The notes under the pieces: model-generated | Told to the model about the DNA's origin: nothing | Seen by the model: the letters and a program-made list of their open reading frames with translations, nothing else | The model's database searches: none | Source: Kitasatospora indigofera | GTDB taxonomy: Bacteria > Actinomycetota > Actinomycetes > Streptomycetales > Streptomycetaceae | Direction: 5' to 3' | NCBI RefSeq assembly: GCF_014655955.1 | Contig: NZ_BNBO01000012.1 | Span: 62,001-126,000, forward strand | Length of the DNA stretch: 64,000 bases | Position numbers and translations under genes: made by a program | Shown: piece by piece, positions 49,486 to 59,452 of the stretch | Numbering within the stretch: position 1 is the first letter of the stretch | How the letters are laid out: each line of letters starts with the position of its first letter

Positions 49486-49621
49486 GCGGGCGCGGGCCGG
49501 ACGCCGCACGCCCCGTACCCCCCCTCCCCCGGTCGGCCGATCGGCCGGAAACCGGCTGCCGCGACCGGACCGACGCGTACAGTGGCGGTCCACGAAGCGA
49601 TCGACGGCGGGAACGGTCAGG

Positions 49622-50410
49622 GTGAACACGCAGGTGTGCAGGGGCGGGGTGGCGGGCCACCAGGCGTTGGTGTGGCGGGTCCTGCCGGAGCAGCCGTCCG
49701 CGGCGGTCCTGGTGCTGCACGGCGGACAGGAGCACGGTCTCGGCAGGCCCGGCCCGTTGAACCTGCCGGGCCTGCGGATGCAGGGCTTCGTCCGGGCGAT
49801 CAGACGCGAGACGGCCGCCGCCGGCGTCGCGATCGGCGTGGTGCGCTACCGGCACCGGGGCTGGAACGGCGAGCGGGCGGACGCCGCCCGGGACACCGCG
49901 GCCGCCCTCAGCGACCTCGCCGAGGAGCTCGGCCACGTGCCGACCGTGCTGGTCGGGCACTCCATGGGCGGCCGGGCGGCCCTGCGCTCGGCCGGACACC
50001 CCAATGTCACCGGTGTGGTGGCGCTGGCGCCCTGGTGCCCCAAGGACGATCCCTGCGCCCAGCTGGCCGGCCGGGACGTGGTGATGCTGCACGGCGACCG
50101 CGACCGGGTGACCAAGCCCGGCGACACCCGGCTGCTGGCCGCCCGGGCCCGGGCCGCGGGCGCCCAGGTCTGCGGCTACACGGTGACCGGCAGCGGCCAC
50201 ACCCTGCTGAAGCGCTCCGGCGACTGGCACCGGGCAGCCGCCCGCCTCACCGCGGGCCTGCTCGGTCTGCGCGCCCTGCCGGCCGAGGCGGCCGCCGCAC
50301 TGGCCCTGGACGGCGAGGCCGCCGGCGGGCTCGAACTGCCGCTGCCGCCGCTCCGCCGCACCCGGCCGGCCGCGGACCGGCCCGCCCCGCCGGTCCGTAC
50401 CGAGAGCTGA
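49622..50410 (+). CDS. Alpha/beta hydrolase
   Basis: The 262-residue protein has AAVLVLHGGQEHGLGR (oxyanion HG), the nucleophile elbow VLVGHSMGGRAAL (Ser near residue 118), the acid region VVMLHGDRDRVT and the catalytic His in GSGHTLLKR. This is the complete serine-hydrolase triad. There is no signal peptide, and the C-terminal 35 residues are Pro/Ala/Arg-rich. The substrate is not predictable. It starts with GTG and ends before a strong terminator shared with the convergent katG gene. Confidence 0.87.
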   Translation: MNTQVCRGGVAGHQALVWRVLPEQPSAAVLVLHGGQEHGLGRPGPLNLPGLRMQGFVRAIRRETAAAGVAIGVVRYRHRGWNGERADAARDTAAALSDLAEELGHVPTVLVGHSMGGRAALRSAGHPNVTGVVALAPWCPKDDPCAQLAGRDVVMLHGDRDRVTKPGDTRLLAARARAAGAQVCGYTVTGSGHTLLKRSGDWHRAAARLTAGLLGLRALPAEAAAALALDGEAAGGLELPLPPLRRTRPAADRPAPPVRTES

Positions 50411-50471
50411 CGCCTCCGGCCCCGTCGGCCGACGCGGGCCCGGCCCCGGACGCGGGCGGGCGGGGAGACAC

Positions 50472-50509
50472 GTCCGGGCCGGCCGACGCGGGCGTCGGCC
50501 GGCCCGGAC
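50472..50509. terminator. Bidirectional 17-bp terminator between hydrolase and katG
   Basis: GTCCGGGCCGGCCGACG (50472-50488) and CGTCGGCCGGCCCGGAC (50493-50509) form a perfect 17-bp stem with a CGGG loop. It lies 10 bp past the katG stop and 62 bp past the hydrolase stop. Confidence 0.82.
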
Positions 50510-50518
50510 TCCGGACGG

Positions 50519-53156
<2,638 letters not shown>

Positions 53157-53185
53157 TTGGCTGTCACCAGAACCGATCCTACGAT
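53157..53185 (+). promoter_or_regulatory. Promoter of the Fur-family gene
   Basis: TTGGCT (53157-53162) and TACGAT (53180-53185) are 17 bp apart. Transcription should start near 53192, inside the inverted repeat GTTCT...AGAAC. Confidence 0.6.
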
Positions 53186-53203
53186 GGACAGGTTCTAAGT
53201 CAA
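53176..53203 (-). promoter_or_regulatory. Promoter directed toward katG
   Basis: On the minus strand TTGACT (53198-53203) and TAGGAT (53176-53181) are 16 bp apart, a near-consensus vegetative promoter. It overlaps the divergent fur promoter, so one bound repressor could block both. Confidence 0.62.
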
Positions 53204-53210
53204 GAAGAAC
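53192..53210. promoter_or_regulatory. Candidate Fur-family operator
   Basis: GTTCT-AAGTCAAGA-AGAAC is an imperfect inverted repeat covering the katG -35 and the fur transcription start. Its position fits repression by the adjacent FurA/CatR-like protein. Downstream, CCGAAAGCCCACTGAT is repeated at 53234-53249 and 53255-53270. Confidence 0.5.
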
Positions 53211-53310
53211 ATCAGCTCACTGTCCGATCCGTGCCGAAAGCCCACTGATCCGCACCGAAAGCCCACTGATAAAATCCAGCCATCCCATGAGCCCGAATAG
53301 GCGGACCAAT

Positions 53311-53721
53311 ATGAGCGACCTGCTGGAGCGACTGCGAGGACGCGGCTGGCGGATGACTTCCCAGCGGCGTGTCGTTGCGGAGGTCCTCGACGGTGACCAC
53401 GTGCACTTCACCGCCGACGAGGTGCACACCCGCGCGGCCCAGCGGCTGCCCGAGATCTCCCGGGCGACCGTCTACAACACCCTCGGCGAACTTGTCGCCC
53501 TCGGCGAGGTCATAGAGGTCGCCACCGACGGCCGCGCGAAGCGCTACGACCCCAACGCCCACCACCCCCACCAGCACCTGGTGTGCTCGGGCTGCGGCAC
53601 CGTCCGCGACGTCCACCCGGCCCGCGACCCGCTGGCCGACCTCCCGGCGGAGGAGCGTTTCGGCTTCACCGTCTCCCGCGCCGAGGTCACCTACCGGGGG
53701 CTCTGCCCGTCCTGCGCCTGA
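53311..53721 (+). CDS. Fur-family peroxide/metal-responsive repressor (CatR/FurA type)
   Basis: The 136-residue regulator has the Fur winged helix (RLRGRGWRMTSQRRVVAEVL; ISRATVYNTLGELVALGEV), the metal-binding stretch HHPHQHLVCSGCGTVRDVH, and a C-terminal LCPSCA, giving two CxxC zinc pairs. Divergence from katG is the classic arrangement for peroxide-sensing FurA/CatR in mycobacteria and streptomycetes: oxidation of metal-bound residues releases repression of katG and of itself. The ATG at 53311 is preferred over one eight codons earlier, because it has GCGGACCA nearby and matches family length. Confidence 0.9.
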   Translation: MSDLLERLRGRGWRMTSQRRVVAEVLDGDHVHFTADEVHTRAAQRLPEISRATVYNTLGELVALGEVIEVATDGRAKRYDPNAHHPHQHLVCSGCGTVRDVHPARDPLADLPAEERFGFTVSRAEVTYRGLCPSCA

Positions 53722-53797
53722 CGGGCTGCCGACCGGGCGGTCCGGCGGCCGAAAACGGCCGGTCGGCCGGGGCCACGACCACGGCCCGTACGGCGGA

Positions 53798-53834
53798 CGA
53801 AGGGTCCCCGGGGAGCTCCCCCGGGGACCCTTCG
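53798..53834. terminator. 16-bp perfect terminator with an additional third arm
   Basis: CGAAGGGTCCCCGGGG (53798-53813) and CCCCGGGGACCCTTCG (53819-53834) form a 16-bp stem with an AGCTC loop. An 18-bp palindrome follows at 53834-53851 and a third CGAAGGGTCCCC copy at 53851-53862, so alternative folds are possible. The rest of the gap to 54164 shows no gene. Confidence 0.85.
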
Positions 53835-54164
53835 CCGTCCGGCCGGACGGCGAAGGGTCCCCGCCGGTCGTGGCGCGGCCGGGGCAGGCCGGCCGCCCGC
53901 ACGCCCCGACCGCAGTACGCGGCGGCAGGAGGCGGCGGTGGCGCACGGCCCGGAACCTCCCGCTCCCGGCCGCCCCCTCGGTGCGTGCTGACGCACCGGG
54001 CGAACGGGCGGCCGGGCCAACGAGCGACGGAGCCCCGCGACGCAGGCACGTTCGGCCGGCCGTGAAGACGCTCCCCGACCGGTGCCGCCGCCGGGCCGGT
54101 ACCGCACGGCGGCGGCACCGGCCCGGCACCGGCACAGCACCGGCAGACAGGGCGACATGATGCC

Positions 54165-54210
54165 TTGACAGGTCCAGGGAGGGCCCCCGAGACTTCGGGA
54201 GAGCGCTCTC
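54165..54210 (+). promoter_or_regulatory. Promoter and LacI-type operator of the GH3 gene
   Basis: TTGACA (54165-54170) and GAGACT (54189-54194) are 18 bp apart. The palindrome GAGAGC-GCTCTC (54199-54210) lies over the expected start site. The shape is that of LacI-family operators such as CebR, which repress sugar-use genes until an oligosaccharide is bound. Confidence 0.6.
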
Positions 54211-54457
54211 TCATGTACCCGCCGCAGCCTCGGCCACCCCGCGACGACCGGTCGGCACGCCTTGCCGCGCTCACGCACCGCCGGCCCGCCGTACGACGGA
54301 CGCCCGTCAGCACTCGCCCCACCGCGCGACCGGCTCCGGCAGCCGCACGCCCCGACACCCCCCGCGGGGCACTCGCACGCCCCCACCCCCCGGGGGCCCG
54401 TCGCACGCTCCCCACCCGAGCCGCGGGCCTCCGCCCCCTCCGCCGTCAGGAGCCGTC

Positions 54458-57400
54458 GTGCGCCGTCCCAAACCGCGATCCGCCCTCGCCGGGCCACTCG
54501 CCGCCCTGCTGGTGGCCGGTACCCTCGCCGCCTTCGGCGGCCAGCCGGCCCAGGCCGCCGACCAGCCGTGGACCAACGCGGCCCAGACCCCCGAGCAGCG
54601 CGCCGACGAGCTGCTCGCCGCGATGACCCAGGCCGAGAAGCTGACGATGCTGCACGGCGGCCCGTCCTGCGGCTACGCGGGCTGCATCCCGGCCAACACC
54701 CGGCTCGGCATCCCCGCGCTGCACTTCCAGGACGGCCCGGTGGGCGCCGGCGACGGCCTGACGGGTGTGACGCAGCTGGCGGCGCCGGTGGCCGGCGCGG
54801 CCAGCTGGGACCCGGCCCTGATGCGCGAGTACGGGCAGGTGCTCGGCGCGGAGCAGTGGGGCAAGGGCACCAACGTCGTGCTCGCACCGACGGTCAACAT
54901 CGTCCGCGACCCCCGCTGGGGCCGGGCCTTCGAGTCCTTCGGCGAGGACCCGTACCTGGCCGGCCAGATCGGCGCGGCCGACATCGCGGGCATCCAGAGC
55001 CAGGGCCCGATGGCGCAGGTGAAGCACTTCGCGGTCTACAACCAGGAGACCAACCGCAACAGCATCGCGGACAACGCGGTGGTCTCCGACCGGGCCGAAC
55101 GGGAGATCTACCTGCCGGCCTTCGAGGCCGCGGTCAAGCAGGGCGTCGACTCCGCGATGTGCTCGTACTCGGCGGTCAACGGCGCCTTCGCCTGCGAGAA
55201 CGGACCGCTGCAGAACGGCGTCCTCAAGGGCGACCTCGGCTTCAAGGGCTTCGTCACCGCGGACTGGGGAGCCACCCACTCCACCGTCGCCTCGGCCAAC
55301 AACGGCCTGGACGTGGAGATGCCGGGCAACGACTACTACGGCACCGCGCTGACCAACGCCGTCAACTCCGGCCAGGTGTCGCAGGCGACGGTCGACGACC
55401 ACACCCGCCGGGTGCTGGCGTCGATGTTCCGCCGCGGGCTCTTCGACCGCGCCCAGACCGGCAACCGGGACGCCGTCGTCACCTCCGCCGCGAACGCCGC
55501 CGTCTCCCAGAAGGTCGCGCAGGAGGGCAGCGTCCTGCTGAAGAACAGCGCCTCGGTGCTGCCGGTGGCGTCCTCCGTCCGCTCGATCGCCGTGATCGGC
55601 GACGACGCCGGAGCCGGCGTGATGACCCAGGGCGGCGGCAGCGCGGCAGTCAACGCCCCGCACGTAGTGACGCCCTACCAGGGCATCAAGTCCCGTGCGG
55701 GCGCCGGTACGACGGTCACCTTCGCGCAGGGCGTGCCGTCCGCCGACGGCTCGCTGCCGCCGGTGCCGACCGGCGCGCTCAAGCCGTCCACGGGCACCGG
55801 CACCGGCCTGTACGGCGAGTACCACAACAGCACCGACCTGTCCGGCGCCGTGGTGGCGAGCCGGGTCGACCCGGCCGTCGACACGGTCTGGGGCGGGCAG
55901 TCGCCCGCCGCCGGCGTCAACACCACCAACTGGTCGGTGAAGTGGACCGGCACGCTGACCCCGCCGACCACCGGCAGCTACCAGTTCTCGCTCAACAGCG
56001 ACGACGGCAGCCGGCTGATCGTGGGCGGCCAGCAGGTCATCAACAACTGGTACAACCAGGGCCCGACCACCCGCACCGGCAGCGTCACCCTGACGGCCGG
56101 GCAGCCGGTCAGCATCGAGGTCGACTACTACCAGGCGGGCGGCGGCAGCAGCGCCTCGCTCGGCTGGCAGGTCCCCGGGCAGAGCGCCCACGACCAGGCC
56201 GTGACGGCCGCCCGTGCCTCCGAACTGGCCGTGGTCTTCGTCAGCGACTTCCAGTCCGAGGGCTCCGACCTGCGCGACATCGACCTGTCGGCGGAGCAGA
56301 ACCAGCTCGTCGCCGACGTGGCCGCCGCCAACCCGCACACCGTCGTGGTGGTCAACAGCGGCTCCGCCGTCACCATGCCGTGGGCGGGCGCGGTCCAGGG
56401 CATCGTCGCCAACTGGTACCCGGGGCAGGAGGCCGGCGGCGCGATCGCCGCGCTGCTCTACGGCGACGTCAACTTCTCCGGCAAGCTGCCCGTCACCTTC
56501 CCGAAGTCGCTCGCCGACGTGCCGGCCTCGACCACCGCCCAGTGGCCCGGCCAGAACGGCACCGTGCAGTACTCGGAGGGCGTGAACGTCGGGTACCGCT
56601 GGTACGACGCGAAGAACAAGGAGCCGCTCTACCCCTTCGGGTACGGCCTCTCCTACACCACCTTCGGCTACTCCGGCCTGACCGTCTCCGCCCCCGACGC
56701 CGCCGGCAACGTGGCGGTCGGCTTCGACGTCACCAACACCGGCACCCGGGCCGGTGCCGAGGTGGCCCAGGTCTACGTCGGCCAGCCGGCCTCCAGCGGC
56801 GAGCCGCCGAAGAACCTGCGGGGCTTCCAGAAGGTCGCCCTCGACCCCGGGCAGACCAAGCACGTCTCGCTCACCCTCGACGCCCGCAGCTTCCAGTACT
56901 GGTCGGGCTCCTGGACGACGGCCGCCGGCACCCACACCGTCTCGGTCGGCTCCTCCTCCCGTGACCTCCGCCTCAGCGGCCAGACCACCGTCACCGGCGG
57001 CGGTACGGGCGGCGGCCTGACGCTGCTGCCGCGCACGGGGTGGTCCGCAACGGCCTCGTCGACGGCCGGTGGTGACGTGCCGGCGAACATGCTGGACGGG
57101 AACGCGGCCTCGCGGTGGTCCTCGGGCGTACCGATGGCCTCCGGCCAGAGCCTGACGGTCGACACCGGCGCCGTCCGGTCGCTGGCCCGGATCACCATGG
57201 ACTCCGGCGGCAGCACCAACGACTACGCCCGGAGCTACCAGGTCCTCCTCTCCACCGACGGCACCACCTGGGGCTCCGCGGTGGCGACCGGCAACGGCAC
57301 CGGCCCGCTGGTGACGGCGGACTTCCCCGCACAGAACGCCCGGTACGTGAAGGTCGTACAGACCGGCACCGCCACCTCCTGGTGGTCCGTCACCGAGTTC

Positions 57401-57838
57401 AACGCGTACACCACCGGCGGCGGTTCGGGCAGCGGTGGGCCGACCGTGCTGCCGCGCACGGGGTGGTCGGCCTCGGCCTCCTCCACCGGCGGTGGTGACG
57501 TGCCGGCGAACATGCTGGACGGGAACGCGGCCTCGCGGTGGTCCTCGGGCGTACCGATGGCCTCCGGCCAGTCCCTGACGGTCGACACCGGCGCCGTCCG
57601 GTCGCTGGCCCGGATCACCATGGACTCCGGCGGCAGCACCAACGACTACGCCCGGAGCTACCAGGTCTTCCTCTCCACCGACGGCACCACCTGGGGCTCC
57701 GCGGTGGCGACCGGCAACGGCACCGGCCCGCTGGTGACGGCGGACTTCCCCGCACAGAACGCCCGGTACGTGAAGGTCGTACAGACCGGCACCGCCACCT
57801 CCTGGTGGTCCGTCACCGAGTTCAACGCGTACGGGTGA
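54458..57838 (+). CDS. Secreted GH3 beta-glucosidase with PA14, fibronectin-like and two CBM32 domains
   Basis: The 1126-residue exoenzyme has a signal peptide (LAGPLAALLVAGTLAAFGG, AQA-AD) and a GH3 barrel (FQDGPVGAGDGLTGV; KHFAVYNQETNR; nucleophile Asp in GFVTADWGATHS). The GH3 C-terminal domain is interrupted by a PA14 insertion (about 447-570), then resumes with VVVNSGSAVTMPWAG and YPFGYGLSYTTF. A fibronectin III-like domain lies at about 755-840, followed by two nearly identical F5/8-type CBM32 domains (about 855-987 and 996-1126). PA14-GH3 enzymes commonly release glucose from oligosaccharides. AGGAG precedes the GTG. A LacI-type operator implies sugar induction. Confidence 0.93.
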   Translation: MRRPKPRSALAGPLAALLVAGTLAAFGGQPAQAADQPWTNAAQTPEQRADELLAAMTQAEKLTMLHGGPSCGYAGCIPANTRLGIPALHFQDGPVGAGDGLTGVTQLAAPVAGAASWDPALMREYGQVLGAEQWGKGTNVVLAPTVNIVRDPRWGRAFESFGEDPYLAGQIGAADIAGIQSQGPMAQVKHFAVYNQETNRNSIADNAVVSDRAEREIYLPAFEAAVKQGVDSAMCSYSAVNGAFACENGPLQNGVLKGDLGFKGFVTADWGATHSTVASANNGLDVEMPGNDYYGTALTNAVNSGQVSQATVDDHTRRVLASMFRRGLFDRAQTGNRDAVVTSAANAAVSQKVAQEGSVLLKNSASVLPVASSVRSIAVIGDDAGAGVMTQGGGSAAVNAPHVVTPYQGIKSRAGAGTTVTFAQGVPSADGSLPPVPTGALKPSTGTGTGLYGEYHNSTDLSGAVVASRVDPAVDTVWGGQSPAAGVNTTNWSVKWTGTLTPPTTGSYQFSLNSDDGSRLIVGGQQVINNWYNQGPTTRTGSVTLTAGQPVSIEVDYYQAGGGSSASLGWQVPGQSAHDQAVTAARASELAVVFVSDFQSEGSDLRDIDLSAEQNQLVADVAAANPHTVVVVNSGSAVTMPWAGAVQGIVANWYPGQEAGGAIAALLYGDVNFSGKLPVTFPKSLADVPASTTAQWPGQNGTVQYSEGVNVGYRWYDAKNKEPLYPFGYGLSYTTFGYSGLTVSAPDAAGNVAVGFDVTNTGTRAGAEVAQVYVGQPASSGEPPKNLRGFQKVALDPGQTKHVSLTLDARSFQYWSGSWTTAAGTHTVSVGSSSRDLRLSGQTTVTGGGTGGGLTLLPRTGWSATASSTAGGDVPANMLDGNAASRWSSGVPMASGQSLTVDTGAVRSLARITMDSGGSTNDYARSYQVLLSTDGTTWGSAVATGNGTGPLVTADFPAQNARYVKVVQTGTATSWWSVTEFNAYTTGGGSGSGGPTVLPRTGWSASASSTGGGDVPANMLDGNAASRWSSGVPMASGQSLTVDTGAVRSLARITMDSGGSTNDYARSYQVFLSTDGTTWGSAVATGNGTGPLVTADFPAQNARYVKVVQTGTATSWWSVTEFNAYG
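57023..57838 (+). repeat. Near-identical 423-bp tandem duplication encoding two CBM32 domains
   Basis: The block starting near 57025 recurs 423 bp (141 codons) later at 57448. Runs of more than 100 bases are identical, including synonymous positions, with most differences confined to the first 60 bases. This points to recent duplication or gene conversion. Confidence 0.92.
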
Positions 57839-58069
57839 ACGCGGCGGGGCCGACGCGAACCCCGCGGCGGCCCCGCTCCCCCCGTGACCGCTCGCCCGCG
57901 GTCCATCGTCCCGGTACGAACGTCACCGGCCCCTCCCCCGGCGTCGGCCGACCGGGCCCGGCCGACCGGCGACGACCCGGGGTGACGGCGCCGGGAGCGG
58001 CGACCGGCGGTCGCGGCCGCGCTGCGTCCGTACGGGTGAACGGGCCCCACCGGGGCCATCTCCACTCTC

Positions 58070-58075
58070 TATGAT
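58070..58075 (+). promoter_or_regulatory. -10 element for the FAD monooxygenase gene
   Basis: TATGAT ends 8 nt before the GTG at 58084, so the transcript is probably leaderless. No convincing -35 is seen, and the preceding gap from 57839 has no gene. Confidence 0.42.
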
Positions 58076-58083
58076 CCATTTCT

Positions 58084-59295
58084 GTGACGGACAGTCAGAG
58101 CACCACAGCATTACGTGACAACGCCGACGTGGTCATCCTCGGCGCCGGGCCCGCCGGGCTGGTGCTCGGGAACCTGCTGCACGCGAGCGGGGTCGACTGC
58201 GTCGTCCTGGAGCGCGCCACCCGGGCACAGGTCCAGGCCCGCTCGCGGGCCGGCTTCCTCGCCGCGAACACCGTGCGGATCCTGGACCGGCACGGCCTGG
58301 CCGAAGGGCTCCGCCGGCGCGGCCGGGAGCACGCCACCTGCGAGTTCCGCACCGAGGACGGCCGGTTCCGCCTCGACTACGGCGGGCTGGGCCGGGGCGA
58401 GCGGCACACCGTCTACCCGCAGCACGAACTGGTGACGGATCTGCTGACGCGGTACCTCGACACCGGCGGCCGGGTGCGCTTCGGCACCGAGGCGCTCACC
58501 GTGCGGGACACGGACGGTGCGCGCCCGACCGTCACCGTGCGGGAGGCCGACGGCCGCACCGGCAGCTGGCAGGGCAGGTACGTGGCCGGCTGCGACGGCC
58601 GGCACGGCGCCGCCCGGCGCTCGCTCCCACCCGGCGCGGTCCGCCGCCATCACCTCGACCACGGCGTCTCCTGGCTCGGCCTGCTCGCCGAGGCGCCCCC
58701 GAGCCTGGACGCGGTGGGCTACGCGGTGCACCACCGTGGCTTCGCCGGGCACATGGCCCGCACGCCCGAGGTCACGCGCTACTACCTGCAGTACGAGCGG
58801 GGCGCCTCGCCCGACGCGTGGTCCGAGGACCGGATCTGGGACGAACTGTCGCTCCGGATGCGCGCGGCCGACTACGGACCGCTGCACCGCGGCCGGATCG
58901 TCCACCGGGCCGTGGTCGACCTGGAGTCCGACGTGCTCGAACCCCTGCGGCACGGCGCCCTCTTCCTCGCCGGCGACGCCGCGAGCCTGCTCAGCCCGTC
59001 CGCGGCCAAGGGCGCGAACCTCGCGGTGCTGGAGGCCGAGATCCTCGCCCGCGCCCTGATCGCCGACCTCGGCCACGGCGATCCCGAGGGGCTCGCCCGC
59101 TACTCGGCGCAGTGCCTGGAGCACATCTGGCGGGCGCAGGAATTCTCGGGGTGGATGGTCCGGCTGCTGCACGGCGCCCCCGGACCGGACGGCGAGCCCG
59201 GTTTCCACGACTCCCTCCGCCGCTCCCGCCTCGCGTCCCTGAGCAGCTCGCGCAGCTGCCAGGACTGGTTCGCCGAGCACTACGTCGGCGTCTGA
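58084..59295 (+). CDS. FAD-dependent aromatic hydroxylase (PobA/4-hydroxybenzoate 3-monooxygenase-like)
   Basis: The 403-residue flavoprotein has the dinucleotide motif VVILGAGPAGLVLGNLLHASG (about 16-36), VVLERATRAQVQARSRAGFLAANTVRIL, the class A DG motif in VAGCDGRHGAARR, and the FAD ribityl motif LFLAGDAASLLSPSAAKGANLAV. Length, order and the C-terminal SWMVRLLH-like helix match PobA-type hydroxylases, which add an ortho hydroxyl to a phenol with NADPH and oxygen. The next gene encodes a fused methyltransferase, so the pair could hydroxylate and then methylate an aromatic compound. Its own -10 suggests a leaderless mRNA. Confidence 0.86.
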   Translation: MTDSQSTTALRDNADVVILGAGPAGLVLGNLLHASGVDCVVLERATRAQVQARSRAGFLAANTVRILDRHGLAEGLRRRGREHATCEFRTEDGRFRLDYGGLGRGERHTVYPQHELVTDLLTRYLDTGGRVRFGTEALTVRDTDGARPTVTVREADGRTGSWQGRYVAGCDGRHGAARRSLPPGAVRRHHLDHGVSWLGLLAEAPPSLDAVGYAVHHRGFAGHMARTPEVTRYYLQYERGASPDAWSEDRIWDELSLRMRAADYGPLHRGRIVHRAVVDLESDVLEPLRHGALFLAGDAASLLSPSAAKGANLAVLEAEILARALIADLGHGDPEGLARYSAQCLEHIWRAQEFSGWMVRLLHGAPGPDGEPGFHDSLRRSRLASLSSSRSCQDWFAEHYVGV

Positions 59296-59320
59296 GCACC
59301 CCTCACCCGGACGCCGGAGC

Positions 59321-59405
59321 GCGTCCCGGCGCCGGACCAACACGGACCGGCCTTCCGACGCCCGACCGCGTCCCGGCGCCGGACCCCGGACACGGACCGG
59401 CCTTC
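59321..59405. repeat. Imperfect direct repeat between hydroxylase and methyltransferase genes
   Basis: The sequence from GCGTCCCGGCGCCGGACC to CACGGACCGGCCTTC occurs at 59321-59355 and again, with a 3-bp insertion, at 59368-59405, about 47 bp apart. It is non-coding and may be a duplicated regulatory or slippage element. Confidence 0.8.
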
Positions 59406-59452
59406 ACCCGAGAACCGACCTTCACCCCGCACCCACATGAGGAGGCTTCGCC

